From contig CM030933.1 of assembly GCA_018136815.1 (NCBI GenBank), positions 744,001 through 808,000 of the forward strand: DNA of 64,000 nt, written 5' to 3'. The notes beneath the pieces were generated by a model. The model saw only the letters and a list, made by a program, of their open reading frames with translations. It was not told the DNA's origin and ran no database searches. The DNA comes from Isochrysis galbana (lineage: Eukaryota > Haptophyta > Isochrysidales > Isochrysidaceae). The position numbers and the translations under genes were made by a program. Position 1 is the stretch's first letter; each line of letters opens with the position of its first letter. Positions 52,214 to 61,471 of this stretch are shown here, piece by piece.

Positions 52214-52320
52214 CCTAGATGGGAAAACAGTGGGGGGGCGTCCAAAAACAGTAAAAACAGTCTGTTTTTGGCATTCATAGAAAAACAGAGAAAAACAGTA
52301 CCAAAAACAGTACCAGGATA
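52214..52320 (+). mobile_element. MITE-like element (AAACAGT type)
   Basis: Starts CCTAGATGGGAAAACAGTGG and contains AAAACAGT or ACTGTTTTT words about six times in both orientations. Third member of the CCTAGATGGGA family (6807-6989, 10661-10757). A run of the same words without the end is at 6640-6705. Right end not defined. Confidence 0.45.
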
Positions 52321-52426
52321 CCGGGGGGGCACCCTTCTCTGTGACTCGCGAGTCGCGAGTCGCGAGCGCGTCGCTCTGCCCCCCTCTCTCCGCTCTCTCG
52401 CTCTCTCTGCCCTAGTGGCCACTGCC

Positions 52427-53157
52427 ATGCAACCCAACCCCAACCCCAACCGTGCCTCTCACGCCGCGCTTTCTACGCCCATCGCCACCGACGTCTTCGC
52501 CGTCGACGCCGACGCAGAGCAGCCAGCTCCTGCGTCGGCGCCCATGCAATGGGCTGCGCTGCTGCGGCGCCGACTTCGCCGACGACAGAATGCAACGACG
52601 TCGATCCCTGGCCCGATTCCTCTTCCGACGTGACCATGAAGAGTGACCACAACTCCTCTGCACGTCGAGGAACGGCCGCCTCCCAAACCGAGCTTCTACG
52701 TCCATTGAGCCAGCCCAACCGAGTCTCTAAGCCATGCCCTTCATGTCTCTCACCGGCACCGGTGGTCTCGCGGCCGCGGCGTCCGTCGCCGCCGTCCGAC
52801 ACCCCACTTCTCCGAGTTTCTTCGTCAATCCCGTCCTCCGAGCCCGTCTCCACGTCGTCGATATCCGAGTCTTCTTCCATTCGTCCTACGTCGCCGCGGC
52901 CACCGGTCGCAGCCTCCAAGCACTGCCTGCCTCTCGATACCACTGCCACCGCCATCATGCGCGTGGCAGCGATCAATGCGTCCGCGATCCAGTACTTCGA
53001 TTCCTCTCGAAACAACTCCGATGTCGGCACCCTCGATGATGGTGGCTGCTGCGGCTGCGCGGTGTCCAGCATATCCTGGTCGGCCGGCGCGGTGGGGTGG
53101 GAGGAGAGAGGAGAGGGGAGCGTGGCGCGCTCCATGACCCTATCGTTTTAACGATAG
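52427..53157 (+). mobile_element. LINE-derived short element with decayed ORF1 and terminal hairpin (copy F)
   Basis: ATG 52427 opens MQPNPNPNRASHAALSTPIA, similar in style to the other retroelement ORF starts. The frame shifts near 52600 and continues in another frame as MKSDHNSSARRGTAASQTEL and a Ser/Pro-rich string to 53151. It ends with GCGCGCTCCATGACC and hairpin CTATCGTTTTAACGATAG at 53140-53157. Confidence 0.5.
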
Positions 53158-53164
53158 TTGAGGA

Positions 53165-53215
53165 AAGCTCCATGAGCTCCCACCAAGAACCGCATTCCGC
53201 GCTAGCTGCGCTCGG
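53165..53215 (+). repeat. Short shared block AGCTCCATGAGCTCC
   Basis: GAAAGCTCCATGAGCTCCCA, then CCAAGAACCGC and GCGCTAGCTG. The same about 45-bp string is found in reverse at 57125-57175, immediately beyond the truncated cassette copy. The core is palindromic. Confidence 0.6.
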
Positions 53216-53357
53216 CGCTCGGAGGCCGCGCCCCCGCGGCCGCGCACGCCACAGGTAGTTAGCTAGCTAACTGCCTCTTTGCGCATCCCACTTGGTTGTT
53301 TGTTAACAGTTGCATCCCCACGGGTGCCCTTTAATGGTAGTTAACACACTTAACTGG

Positions 53358-53897
53358 TTAACTGGTCAATGTATTCCCTAGCCTTGTTTCATCATCGCTG
53401 AGTGATCTGCAGGCGTGAGTCTCGATCCACACTCCTTCCGCGGTGCAAGGAGATGGCAGCCCGGCGTACCATTGTGCCACGAGACCTTCAATACTCGGGC
53501 GACGGTAAAAGAGGTATATATTGTTCAGAGAATGCAAGAAGTGATTCCCGTTCACCAGAGAATTTTTTTGATCGCTGTTGAGCTTCAGCTTTTCCAGGAA
53601 ATCGACGCGCTGCTTCGACGCAGGCGACAACAGTGCTTGTTGGACCCGTTGTGAAGCGTAGGGTCCGACATCCGCTTCCTTGAGCGGGTCCGAGGATTCG
53701 AACAACCATTTTGATGACAAAATTTGTTCGGTCTCTGTCTTTGGTCCAACCTTGTGTTGGGTGTAGAGACTCAGAGCACGCGCGCTCAGACGCGCGCGAA
53801 AGGGAGACAAATCTCTCTCGGCGGGGGTACCATGTTTAGCCCCAATCCATTGAGGCCCAGTGATAGATAGTAGCATTGTGTAGACGAAGGGTAACAT
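53358..53897 (-). CDS. Orphan ORF with signal-like N-terminus, reading through a tRNA-like sequence
   Basis: ATG chosen at 53897 (MLPFVYTMLLSITGPQWIGA), since the open frame to its 5' side has no ATG. The body is hydrophilic and helical: SLYTQHKVGPKTETEQILSS, YASQRVQQALLSPASKQRVD, FLEKLKLNSDQKNSLVNGNH. From about residue 137 the reading frame (EGLVAQWYAGLPSPC) is simply the translation of the tRNA-like element at 53418-53486, so the native 3' end was probably replaced. No family recognised. Confidence 0.4.
   Translation of the reverse strand: MLPFVYTMLLSITGPQWIGAKHGTPAERDLSPFRARLSARALSLYTQHKVGPKTETEQILSSKWLFESSDPLKEADVGPYASQRVQQALLSPASKQRVDFLEKLKLNSDQKNSLVNGNHFLHSLNNIYLFYRRPSIEGLVAQWYAGLPSPCTAEGVWIETHACRSLSDDETRLGNTLTS
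53418..53486 (-). ncRNA. tRNA-like sequence (possible tRNA-derived SINE head)
   Basis: Minus strand: a 7-bp closing stem GGTCTCG / CGAGACT, a D-arm-like hairpin TGGCA...TGCCA, and an anticodon-like hairpin CTCCTT-GCACCGCGG-AAGGAG with a 9-nt loop. TGGCACAATGG fits an A box and GGATCGAGAC loosely fits a B box. The loop is too long and the T-arm is missing or merged, so it is not a standard tRNA. A decayed tRNA or SINE head is the best reading. Confidence 0.35.
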
Positions 53898-54527
53898 CGC
53901 AAGGGAACCACGCTCTCCGAAAAACACCGAACGACGACGTTGCCACTCTCAGGCTTAGATCTCGCACATCATACAAGAAAACTCCTGTGCTTCTGTTGAT
54001 TTAGTCCAAACAGGATTCGCACACTCGAGTAAAGTACTCTCTACCAATGATTTCTGGATAGGGATTCGTAGCTCTGCCAGTGATGAGTAAAGTAATCAAC
54101 TCTCTTGCCGGACGTCCAGCGCGGCGAGCCAAATCCGTCACACTCCGCAATGCCAACCCATCCTCTCTCTCTCTCTCTCCCCCCTCCCCCAGTCGTCCCT
54201 CCCTCCGTCCTCTCTCTCCCCCCTTCTTCCCCCCCCCCCCTCCCCCGCCTCTCTCTCCCCGCCCTCCGCGCGCTAGCCTAGGGAGGGAGTACTTTACTCT
54301 CTTCCCCTCCCGACTTCCCACTTCTTCTCTTCCCGCTCCAACCCCCCCCACTCCCCTCTCTCCCCACGGCTTCCTCGTCCTGCTGCTACCTGGCTCTCCC
54401 CGCCCCCCGCCTTCCTTTCCCCCCCCAAGCTGGCCCTTCCTCCCTCCCTCTCTCTCTACCCCCTCCCTGGCGCTCCTCCTGCTCAGACCGGCGGAGCGTC
54501 GCGCCGTGGCGGCCGCGCCGTCGGCCC
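53898..54527. other. C/T-rich spacer upstream of the E2 gene
   Basis: 54160-54480 is a pyrimidine tract (CTCTCTCCCCC), giving artefactual ORFs on both strands. Likely holds the core promoter of the rightward gene at 54528. Confidence 0.4.
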
Positions 54528-56392
54528 ATGTCGAGCGCAGCCTCCTCGCGCCTCATGCGTGAGCAGAGGGATGTGCAGCAGCAGACAGTGCCCACGATTT
54601 TTGCGCAGCCAGAGGAGGCAGATATCCACCACTGGTGAGAGCCAGAGCGAGAGAGAACGGGGTGGGCAAGACCAGACAGGGTGCGGTGGGAGGCACTCAC
54701 GCAGGGCGGGCAGGCTGTGGCAATCAGGCAGACAGGGAGAAGGGCGCTAGGGGACCACTGGTTCATCACCACGGTTCAACCTTTTAAGCCCTGCTACGCT
54801 GCTCTGGCCACAAGGTTCCCGCTTGCGAGAGAGACATGAGAGCGAACAGGCTGGTGGGTGGCGAGGGAAAGGGACGGGATCCGAGCCCTCTGCATCAGAC
54901 AGCCATGAAGTTGCATTGGGCCCTGACTGGACCAGTGGCGCAATCCTCTCGCAGGCATGCGATGGTTCTCGGGCCACCAGGTACCCCGTACTGCCTTGGC
55001 CTCTTTCACTTTGATATGAAGTTCCCCCGGGACTACCCCAACTCGGCGCCAACAGTGCACATCACCACCACCTCCGGAGGAACGGTCCGCTTCAACCCCA
55101 ACTTGTACGCGGCCGGCAAGGTCTGCTTGTCTATTCTTGGCACTTGGCGTGCTGAGAGCTCGGGTGAAATGTGGTCCGCAGTGCAGTCAGTCTCTTCGGT
55201 GCTCATGAGCATACAGTCGCTCATGCATGACGCACCGTACCACAACGAGCCCAGCTTCGAAAAAGACGACGGCTCAGGAGATCCTCAAAAGTGAGTCTTG
55301 CGGCGGTTTGGTGGCCAGCCGTGTTGTGGCACCATAATCGTGCCGCCATCGCCTTCCGTTTGCGCACCCCTCAAAATCCCGCAGTCATGCATTGGGCACG
55401 CAGACTGACCCATAATGCGAGGCTCCTTCCGCCACGCGTTGTTGCGAGTCGCAGTGCTTCAGCCGGGTAGTATCGTGCTAATGGTAGGAGCCTGACCGTA
55501 TTTGCGCGCCACTCGCCCCCACAGGTACAACGACAAGATTCTGCACGAGTCGTTGCGCGTTGGCGTGTGTGAGGTGATGGAGGAGACACTCGAGCCACGA
55601 CCCAACTCGCCCAACGGCGTTACGCCCATGTTTGCGCACACTCGTCGACAGCTCTTTCTCATGTACTACGATCGGTACATCTCTGAGTGCATGCGCATGG
55701 CTACGGGCGAGCCGAATGCTCGTGAGGGGACTGAGTTCAAGATGATGCCCTTCGAGTGCCGGACGAATGGGATGACCGGCACATTCCAGTGGTCAAAGAT
55801 CAAGACCCGTCTTTCTTGCGTACGCGAGATGCTCATGCACGAGGTGGAGACGTGGAAACTGCAAGGCGCGGAGCAGACTCTCATGTTGAAGGAGTCACAT
55901 GATGCCGCGGTCAACTCGTGTGTGCACCACCTACTGCAACAGGAGGAACGTATCAAGCGCGAGGTGCCTGCTGGCGCCTCCATTGGTATTGACCCAACGA
56001 ACGCATGCATATGGACGGCCACGCTCTTCGGCCCTGCCGATGGCTACTGGGACGGTGGCATGTTCACGGTAGAGCTCATCTTTCCACCAGACTTTCCCGA
56101 TGCGCCACCTGTGGTACGATTCCTAACGCCCATTGTGCACCCACAAATCAATCAACAAGGCGTGCCGTACCTCCGAGCGCTCATCATGTGGCCCTATGCT
56201 GAGCTCAGAGAGAGAAGCATCGCAACTGTGATGCGGCAACTCGTCGAGCTCCTAGCCCATGAACCGTCACCCGAACCCGCCACCCACATCAACCCAGAGG
56301 CTGCCGCGCTCTACTTCTCGCGATCTGACGAGGAGCGTAACGAGTACAAGAGGAGAGTGAAGCGTTGCGTACAACGATCAATGGACATGTGA
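54528..56392 (+). CDS. Tandem UBC-domain ubiquitin-conjugating enzyme (UBE2Z-like), second domain without catalytic Cys
   Basis: Exon 1 is 54528-54634 ([20 protein letters not shown], the E2 N-terminal helix). Exon 2 runs from about 54850 to 55290 with its left junction uncertain. Exon 3 is 55525-56392, joined in phase ([15 protein letters not shown]). First [42 protein letters not shown] with catalytic Cys in KVCLSI, then [20 protein letters not shown], close to the UBE2Z/BIRC6 group. Second [62 protein letters not shown]; the expected Cys position reads VPYL, so it is probably inactive and structural. Such a pair suggests one catalytic and one regulatory E2 fold (inference). Confidence 0.8.
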
Positions 56393-57100
56393 GCTGGACT
56401 TGGGTGGATAGCATGAGGATCTGGCTAGCATGGCCCATGGAGGCAGATGGAGGCCATGCAAGTGGCATCGAAAGATGGACAGTCGCCTGCTGATTATAAC
56501 GCGCCAACCTTGATCCCACCGACTGCGTCATAGCAGTTGATGGTGGCATTCGAACCTGTTGATGCCATCTGGATCCGGAGTCATGCAATGCACTGGATGC
56601 GCCCATGATCAGAGTGGGCTGTCATCGAGGGCATCGCGTGTGCGACCGTGCCGATGTCGCGCAGGTAGTTTGCTCAGCACGACTTTCTTCGTTGTAGAGC
56701 ATGTAGTGCGTGCCCGCGTGCGTGTGTCTATCATGCTGTATTGTTGCCTTGGTGTCTCCATGTGTGTGTGAGGCGGTCGTCACCACCCAACGTGACCGAT
56801 GGCACCCCACAGCGAGTCTTGGCTTGGATTGCCACGCTTCTTGGTCCACGCAGCAAATGTTTGCCATGATGGTGCATGCATATAGTTGCTAAAAAAAACT
56901 TGCATATGGGCCGCGGTGCGCAGCAAGGAGCCATTATAGGCAGCCGTAGCATAGGCATAGGGCACTCACGCATATGGCAGAGCTGCTACCTGTGAGCTCG
57001 GAGACTGAGCTAGGTTCCTTCCCATCACAGCGAGCGCTACCGTTGCCCCCTTATGCCACATGCCACTGTCAGAGCCAGGCTGATCTCACTTTTGCAGATG
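56393..57100. other. Intergenic, 3' of the E2 gene
   Basis: No conserved ORF. TG/CA-rich stretches around 56700-56770. Probably 3' UTR and spacer; the last 60 bp join a repeat block. Confidence 0.4.
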
Positions 57101-57152
57101 GCCTGCGAGGGCGCGCCGGCAGCTAGCGCGGTACGCGGTTCTTGCGGGGAGC

Positions 57153-57401
57153 TCATGGAGCTCTCCTCGGGGGGGGGGGAGCCTCCTCAGGGAGTTGTTG
57201 CTCCCCCCGGGCTGACCCCAACCGGCGGCGGCGGACTGATGCTGTCCAATGCTTCCGCCATAACCTGCATGGCAGATTTAGAAGTGGCATATGGCGGAAA
57301 GAGAGGTAAGATGAATTTTTAAAGTTATCGTCCATCTTTCTTATGATCCATTGCAATCGCTTGCGTACTACATCATCAGCCGCCATTCCATTTATAGACA
57401 T
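57153..57401 (-). pseudogene. Truncated paralogue of the 196-aa cassette protein
   Basis: Starts MSINGMAADDVVRKRLQWII, matching MSTNGRAPADIVLKRLEWIK at 31522. A one-base change of frame follows KKMD(D/Q)NFK(N/K), but the nucleotide match continues through GCAGGTTATGGCGGAAGCAT to CCGCCGCCGGTTGGGGTC (about 57212). There it breaks at the proline hinge and joins a GC-rich block shared with 53165-53215. Upstream non-coding sequence (57402-57514) is conserved with 31416-31521. Confidence 0.75.
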
Positions 57402-57514
57402 GGTTGAGCACTGTGAGGTGGGTGCCTTTGCTTAAATACTAGACGATTTTTTTTGGTACCGGCGCATCGCGTATTTGGAAACGAGGGGTACCAAATGAAG
57501 GCAAACGACCTAAT
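57402..57514 (-). promoter_or_regulatory. Conserved cassette upstream region, second copy
   Basis: Minus strand: GGTCGTTTGCCTTCATTTGG, CCTCGTTTCCAAATACGCGA, CGGTACCAAAAAAAATCGTC, TAGTATTTAAGCAAAGGCAC, CCTCACAGTGCTCAACC before ATG 57401. It is the uninterrupted version of the arrangement at 30839-31521. Confidence 0.6.
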
Positions 57515-57554
57515 AAAAGGAGCATCACTGACTCTTACCCCCCTCTCTCACGCC

Positions 57555-57725
57555 CCTAGTCGAAGCAGTGTGCGCGGCCTCTCCTCCCCCGGGATTCCGC
57601 TTGAAGAAAACAGGGGGAGGGGAAAGGGGATGTGGATGGTTAGGGCGGGTAGATAGGAGTAGCACCAGCACTCTGACTCGCGCCGTGGGAGTAGCGGCTA
57701 GTTTGTTAAGATTTTTTTTCAATTC
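57555..57725 (+). repeat. SINE-like repeat with T-rich tail, copy S3
   Basis: GTCGAAGCAGTGTGCGCGGC, GGGGGAGGGGAAAGGGG, GGTTAGGGCGGGTAGATAGG and a tail TTTGTTAAGATTTTTTTTCA. Diverged member of the family at 10345 and 17166. It directly follows the cassette upstream box. Confidence 0.5.
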
Positions 57726-57929
57726 AAGGGTACGCAAGAGGACAACGAGAAGACGACGACACCGTGACATCAGACCATGCACTTCACACACGACGCCACA
57801 GCCGCAATTGCGTGCTGAGATCCAAGGCGTCGGAGCATCAAGGAGCACATCGCTCAAGTGCTCAAGAGCCTCACAATTCAGATGTCCCACGAGCCGAAAG
57901 AGCGGCGAATTCCCACCCATCTGTCTGGC

Positions 57930-59214
57930 TCACTCGATCGGAGGCAACTTAGACTCACTCTTCTGCTTCTTGGCCCGGCGCATGGCGTCTTTGCTCATGT
58001 AAATGCCATCCCTTGCAGCCTCGACCTCGGCATTTTCAGCGACAGCGGCAGCACGGCCTCGTTCCAACCCGTCACGCATCATAGCGGCATTTTTTCCGAC
58101 CTGCAGTCAGGATAAATGATCAACAATGACGACTAGCAACACGATCATGGCATGCAACACGTGAGTCCTTCCCATTCGGCACGGGGCAAGCCGATGTTGC
58201 GCTAGATCTTCATGACCTAGTGAGGTCAATCGCGATGGACAACATGCTCTACATGCAGGCTCATCGCGTTCAAAGGGAGCCGAAGGAAAGAAGAATCCCA
58301 CCAACTACTCCTCGCTCTTTGTGCTGCGGTGCTGCGATCTAGCCATACTCATTCACACCTGCTCAACACCGAGTAGAGAGCCCTCCTCGTCTTCGTCCCA
58401 AGAGGTCGACATGACCCCCCACGTGATTCCCGCAAAGGAGAGTGCGAACATTGCCTATCGATGGGGGTGTGATTACCGAAATCATGGGAGTTGAGAACCG
58501 TGCAAAGCTCAAGGAGCACGTTCCAGCGCCATATTCGTGCATACCTGTGTGGCTAGCGCAATCGCTTGCGGTGGAATTCCGTAATCCAGCTGTGTGTTGA
58601 GGTAGTACGCTCCGCCGAACAGAGCAAAGGCACCGAACACCGGCAGCCCTGAAGCCATAAGGGACCACAGCTCTGTCATCCGAAAGCGACCAGACGAGAT
58701 ATCTGAGTTGGAGCTGGCGCAAATGCAGGTGTGCCTTCGCGTGCACGGCAGCCCCTGCATGTGTGGCACCTGCGAAAGGAATCACCCTTGCAATCATGCG
58801 GTTGGAGACGCGCTCAGGCATCACTCCCGCAGTCGGGTCGAGCGGCGTCATCTCCTCCTCGGTATAGGTGGCGCGTCGTGCGGCAGCGCGTGCCTTCTTC
58901 GAGGCATCAGGATCAACCCCGGCCTTCTGTCTCATTGCTTCGAGCGCGCGCTGGCCGCGAGCCACCGCGAGGTCCTCCTCACGCTCAGCGCTCTCCGGCA
59001 AGGCAGACTCTGGTGCTGGTGCTGGTGCTGGCGGAGCCTGCCGCTCGTTGGTCTTGGCCTTGCCAAAGCCCTTCCCACCCGTACCTTTGGCCGCCATCTG
59101 CACTGCCGCGCCTACTCGAGCCCCCACTCGTGCCCCCACCACGCCGCCTACGTCCAGCCGGGGGCAGACGAGCGACAGCGAGAGAGAGGCGAGGAAGAGG
59201 GGAGAGGCCACCAT
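57930..59214 (-). CDS. PAM68: PAM68-like photosystem II assembly protein
   Basis: Model: complement(join(57930..58100,58359..58454,58545..58648,58770..59214)), phases consistent, 271 aa. Core: RMIARVIPFAG|LPVFGAFALFGGAYYLN, then IPPQAIALATQ|AMFALSFAGITWGVMSTSWD and EDEEGSLLGVEQ, i.e. two transmembrane helices and the signature (S/T)SWDxxxEGSxLG of the PAM68/DUF3464 family. The C-terminal exon (VGKNAAMMRDGLERGRAAAV) is charged. N-terminus: a hydrophobic leader MVASPLFLASLSLSLVC like an ER signal, then a basic/Ala/Pro stretch (GARVGARVGAAVQMAAKGTG), which fits a bipartite presequence for a secondary plastid. In plants the protein is a thylakoid factor for PSII assembly. It is the strongest evidence that the host is photosynthetic. 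Confidence 0.85.
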
Positions 59215-59460
59215 CTCGACGAGGAGGATCACACGACCACTTCCACACACCCATACATTACAATTAACAATTATTACAAGTGAGTAAAAAAGCAATAGTT
59301 TGATATTTTAAGGACGGCGGCCAGGTCGTCGCCATACTAAAGGTAGTCTGACGTCCGCTCCACGTCTGACGTCTGAACGAGATTCAAGGTTTTTTAAAAA
59401 GTTAGGGTGCGATGCGCCCTGCGCACGCTATCCCCTGCAACCGTGGGATCATCCCCAACA

Positions 59461-60345
59461 TTACCAGGGTGATCCCCAATGACGGATCGAGCATGACCAC
59501 TGGCTCGATATGCGACGATTCGGAAGGGAAACGATCGGCGGAAGGCGCGGCGAAGGGAGTGATGGAATGACGGGCTGGACCACCTCCTCAGCAGAGAAAG
59601 GCGGGAGGACGGGCTTGGGCGAGGGCGAGCGCGACGACGGAACGGACATGGCTGGGCGGATCGGGAGTGATAAGGCTGAGGCTGAGGGAGTGGAGAGGTT
59701 TGGTATTGAGGTAGTGTTGAGAACGAGGGACGAGAACGGGAACGAGAACGAGAACGAGAGCGACGAACGAAGAACGACAGACGATAGACGGTTAGGGGCC
59801 GATGGACCGACGAGATGACACCACACTCACGTCAACACTCTCCACACTACCACACTAACGTATCCTTATCACGGAACGCAAAGGAACCTGCTGACAGACC
59901 GAACAAGGAAGAGAATGCCGACAAGAGAGCGACGGGGCGACGGACGATCCGACGGGGCGACAGTTACGCACAGGAATAAGGAGGGAATCTTTCGAAAACC
60001 ATTAAGTGAGTTGATGAAGACCGAAGTAAAATAGCGCCACGATATAAACCAACGGCCAACACCTGAGACCTGAGGGGGAATCAGGGTCACGCAAGGGGGC
60101 GGTTCCTTGCACCGGCGCTACCTGAACGCTCGACTTAGCCTAAAAACGCGAGGAGCACGCAAGGAGGTAAGCCAGGTGAGGGGCAAGCAGGCGACAAGGG
60201 AGGCGACAAAGGAAGCGAGGGCAAAGAGGGCGAATGGGCAAATGTAGGATCTTGCGACGGTGACTAGTGACTGGCCTGCAAGGGAGGGACATATAGAAAC
60301 GCAAACAACTTCTAAAACAAAAAGGTCGATCGCGGATGCGACACC
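59461..60345 (-). mobile_element. LINE 5' region with ORF start, copy 3
   Basis: Reading leftwards: TGTCGCATCCGCGATC at 60343, the full 5' module to about 60060, a leader with CGTTCTCGTTCTCGTTCCCG repeats, and ATG 59649 opening MSVPSSRSPSPKPVLPPFSA, which ends at 59461. Homologous in order and ORF style to 33783-34150. No RT follows; the element is truncated. Confidence 0.6.
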
Positions 60346-60736
60346 CCCTTGCTAGAATTCGAGCGTCCACGCGAGGGAGATAACGAAAGGGAAACCTAAA
60401 AACAGAACAAGGTGAGTAGGCGGAGGCAAACGGAAGAAGGCTCAACGAAGGGAGAGCGGTGGCGCACTCTTGTCGAGCCCAAGTGAGACGCAGGGCAGCC
60501 TGCCAGCCGGTGGGAGCGAGGGCGCAAGAGAGTGGGGCGACGGCGGCGCACGTCTCCAAAAGTGGAGAAGTGGAGGCATGCGAACGAGAGGACGAGACTG
60601 CGAACGAAAACGGACGGCGAGCGGCATAGCCTCACCGTGCGATGCGAGAGCGGGGAGTGGAGGCATAGCCTCGCCGTGCGACGCGAGAGCGGGGAGCGTG
60701 AGCTCCGCGTCGAGTGCTTGGGCCAGTGAGTCGGGC
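60346..60736. other. GC-rich repeat with two imperfect GAGGCATAGCCTC units
   Basis: Around 60620-60720 the block GGCATAGCCTC(A/G)CCGTGCGA, then GCGAGAGCGGGGAG, is repeated in tandem. ORFs on both strands reflect this. No gene supported. Confidence 0.4.
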
Positions 60737-60925
60737 ACTGGAACCTAGGAGAATGAGAGGGGTCCGGCGGAGGCGGAGGTAGTGGTCCACACGCGCCACC
60801 GGTAGTTGCCGCAAGGCGGGGAGTGAGGGTGAGGAAGGGAAAAGGGCGTGGCTACGAGGATGTGACCCAGTGCCACGGGTGAGGCGAGATTATTAGCAAA
60901 GGTTTTTTTTTACCCTTGACCCAAG
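60737..60925 (+). repeat. SINE-like repeat with T-rich tail, copy S4
   Basis: Ends GGCGAGATTATTAGCAAAGG followed by nine T, like the repeat at 48000-48135. The body is divergent (GGGCGTGGCTACGAGG shared with GGGCGTGGCTGCAG). Confidence 0.4.
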
Positions 60926-61471
60926 CATTTTGCAGCTTATTTCGCGGGTCGAAAGTGGTATGTTTTGTGACGTCCGTATAGTCTACTATCCGCTGCCAAG
61001 AGTCTAGGGATTTATCTTTGTTTATGTACTCGCCTCTAAATTTTGCGTAGGTGTCGTTGTTTGGGAAGCATGGTTCGCAATCCGCTCTCGTGAACGCTAT
61101 GCCGACGCCATCTGAGTACTGAGTAGGCGTTGTGTACTACGGCTTAGTCACAGTTACAGTCCAGCGAGCTCCATAGGTCCGCCCATAACTGAGGGATGTT
61201 AGGGCCGGTGCTCTTGGGGTTGTGCCATATGGGTTGCGAAAGTGAGAAAATTATGTAGAATCACTGCATACCGAGCAGACGCCATCTGCACCACCGTTTC
61301 CCTATTTATTACATGTGGCAACTAGGCAACCACCAAGAAGCTCACACATCCTACAGCGGCCCCGACAACTGCATGCGCAGCCCTGGACCGGAATCTATAA
61401 CCTATTTCACGATGTGATATTCCCCGACGAAGGCAGATGAGTGGCGACGACTGCACGCGCGTGAACTGCGC
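60926..61471. other. Intergenic, no gene seen
   Basis: Moderate-GC unique-looking sequence without repeats or conserved ORFs. Right end is the 3' flank of the leftward BTB gene. Confidence 0.4.

Noticed and set aside
52473-53135. 220-aa minus-strand acidic/Arg-rich ORF
   Set aside because: It is the reverse of a retroelement-derived Ser/Pro-rich frame that ends in the family hairpin; I prefer the element reading.
53690-53715. GGTTGTTCGAATCC (minus strand) as a tRNA T-arm
   Set aside because: No A box or acceptor pairing at the right distance; lies inside a coding-like frame.
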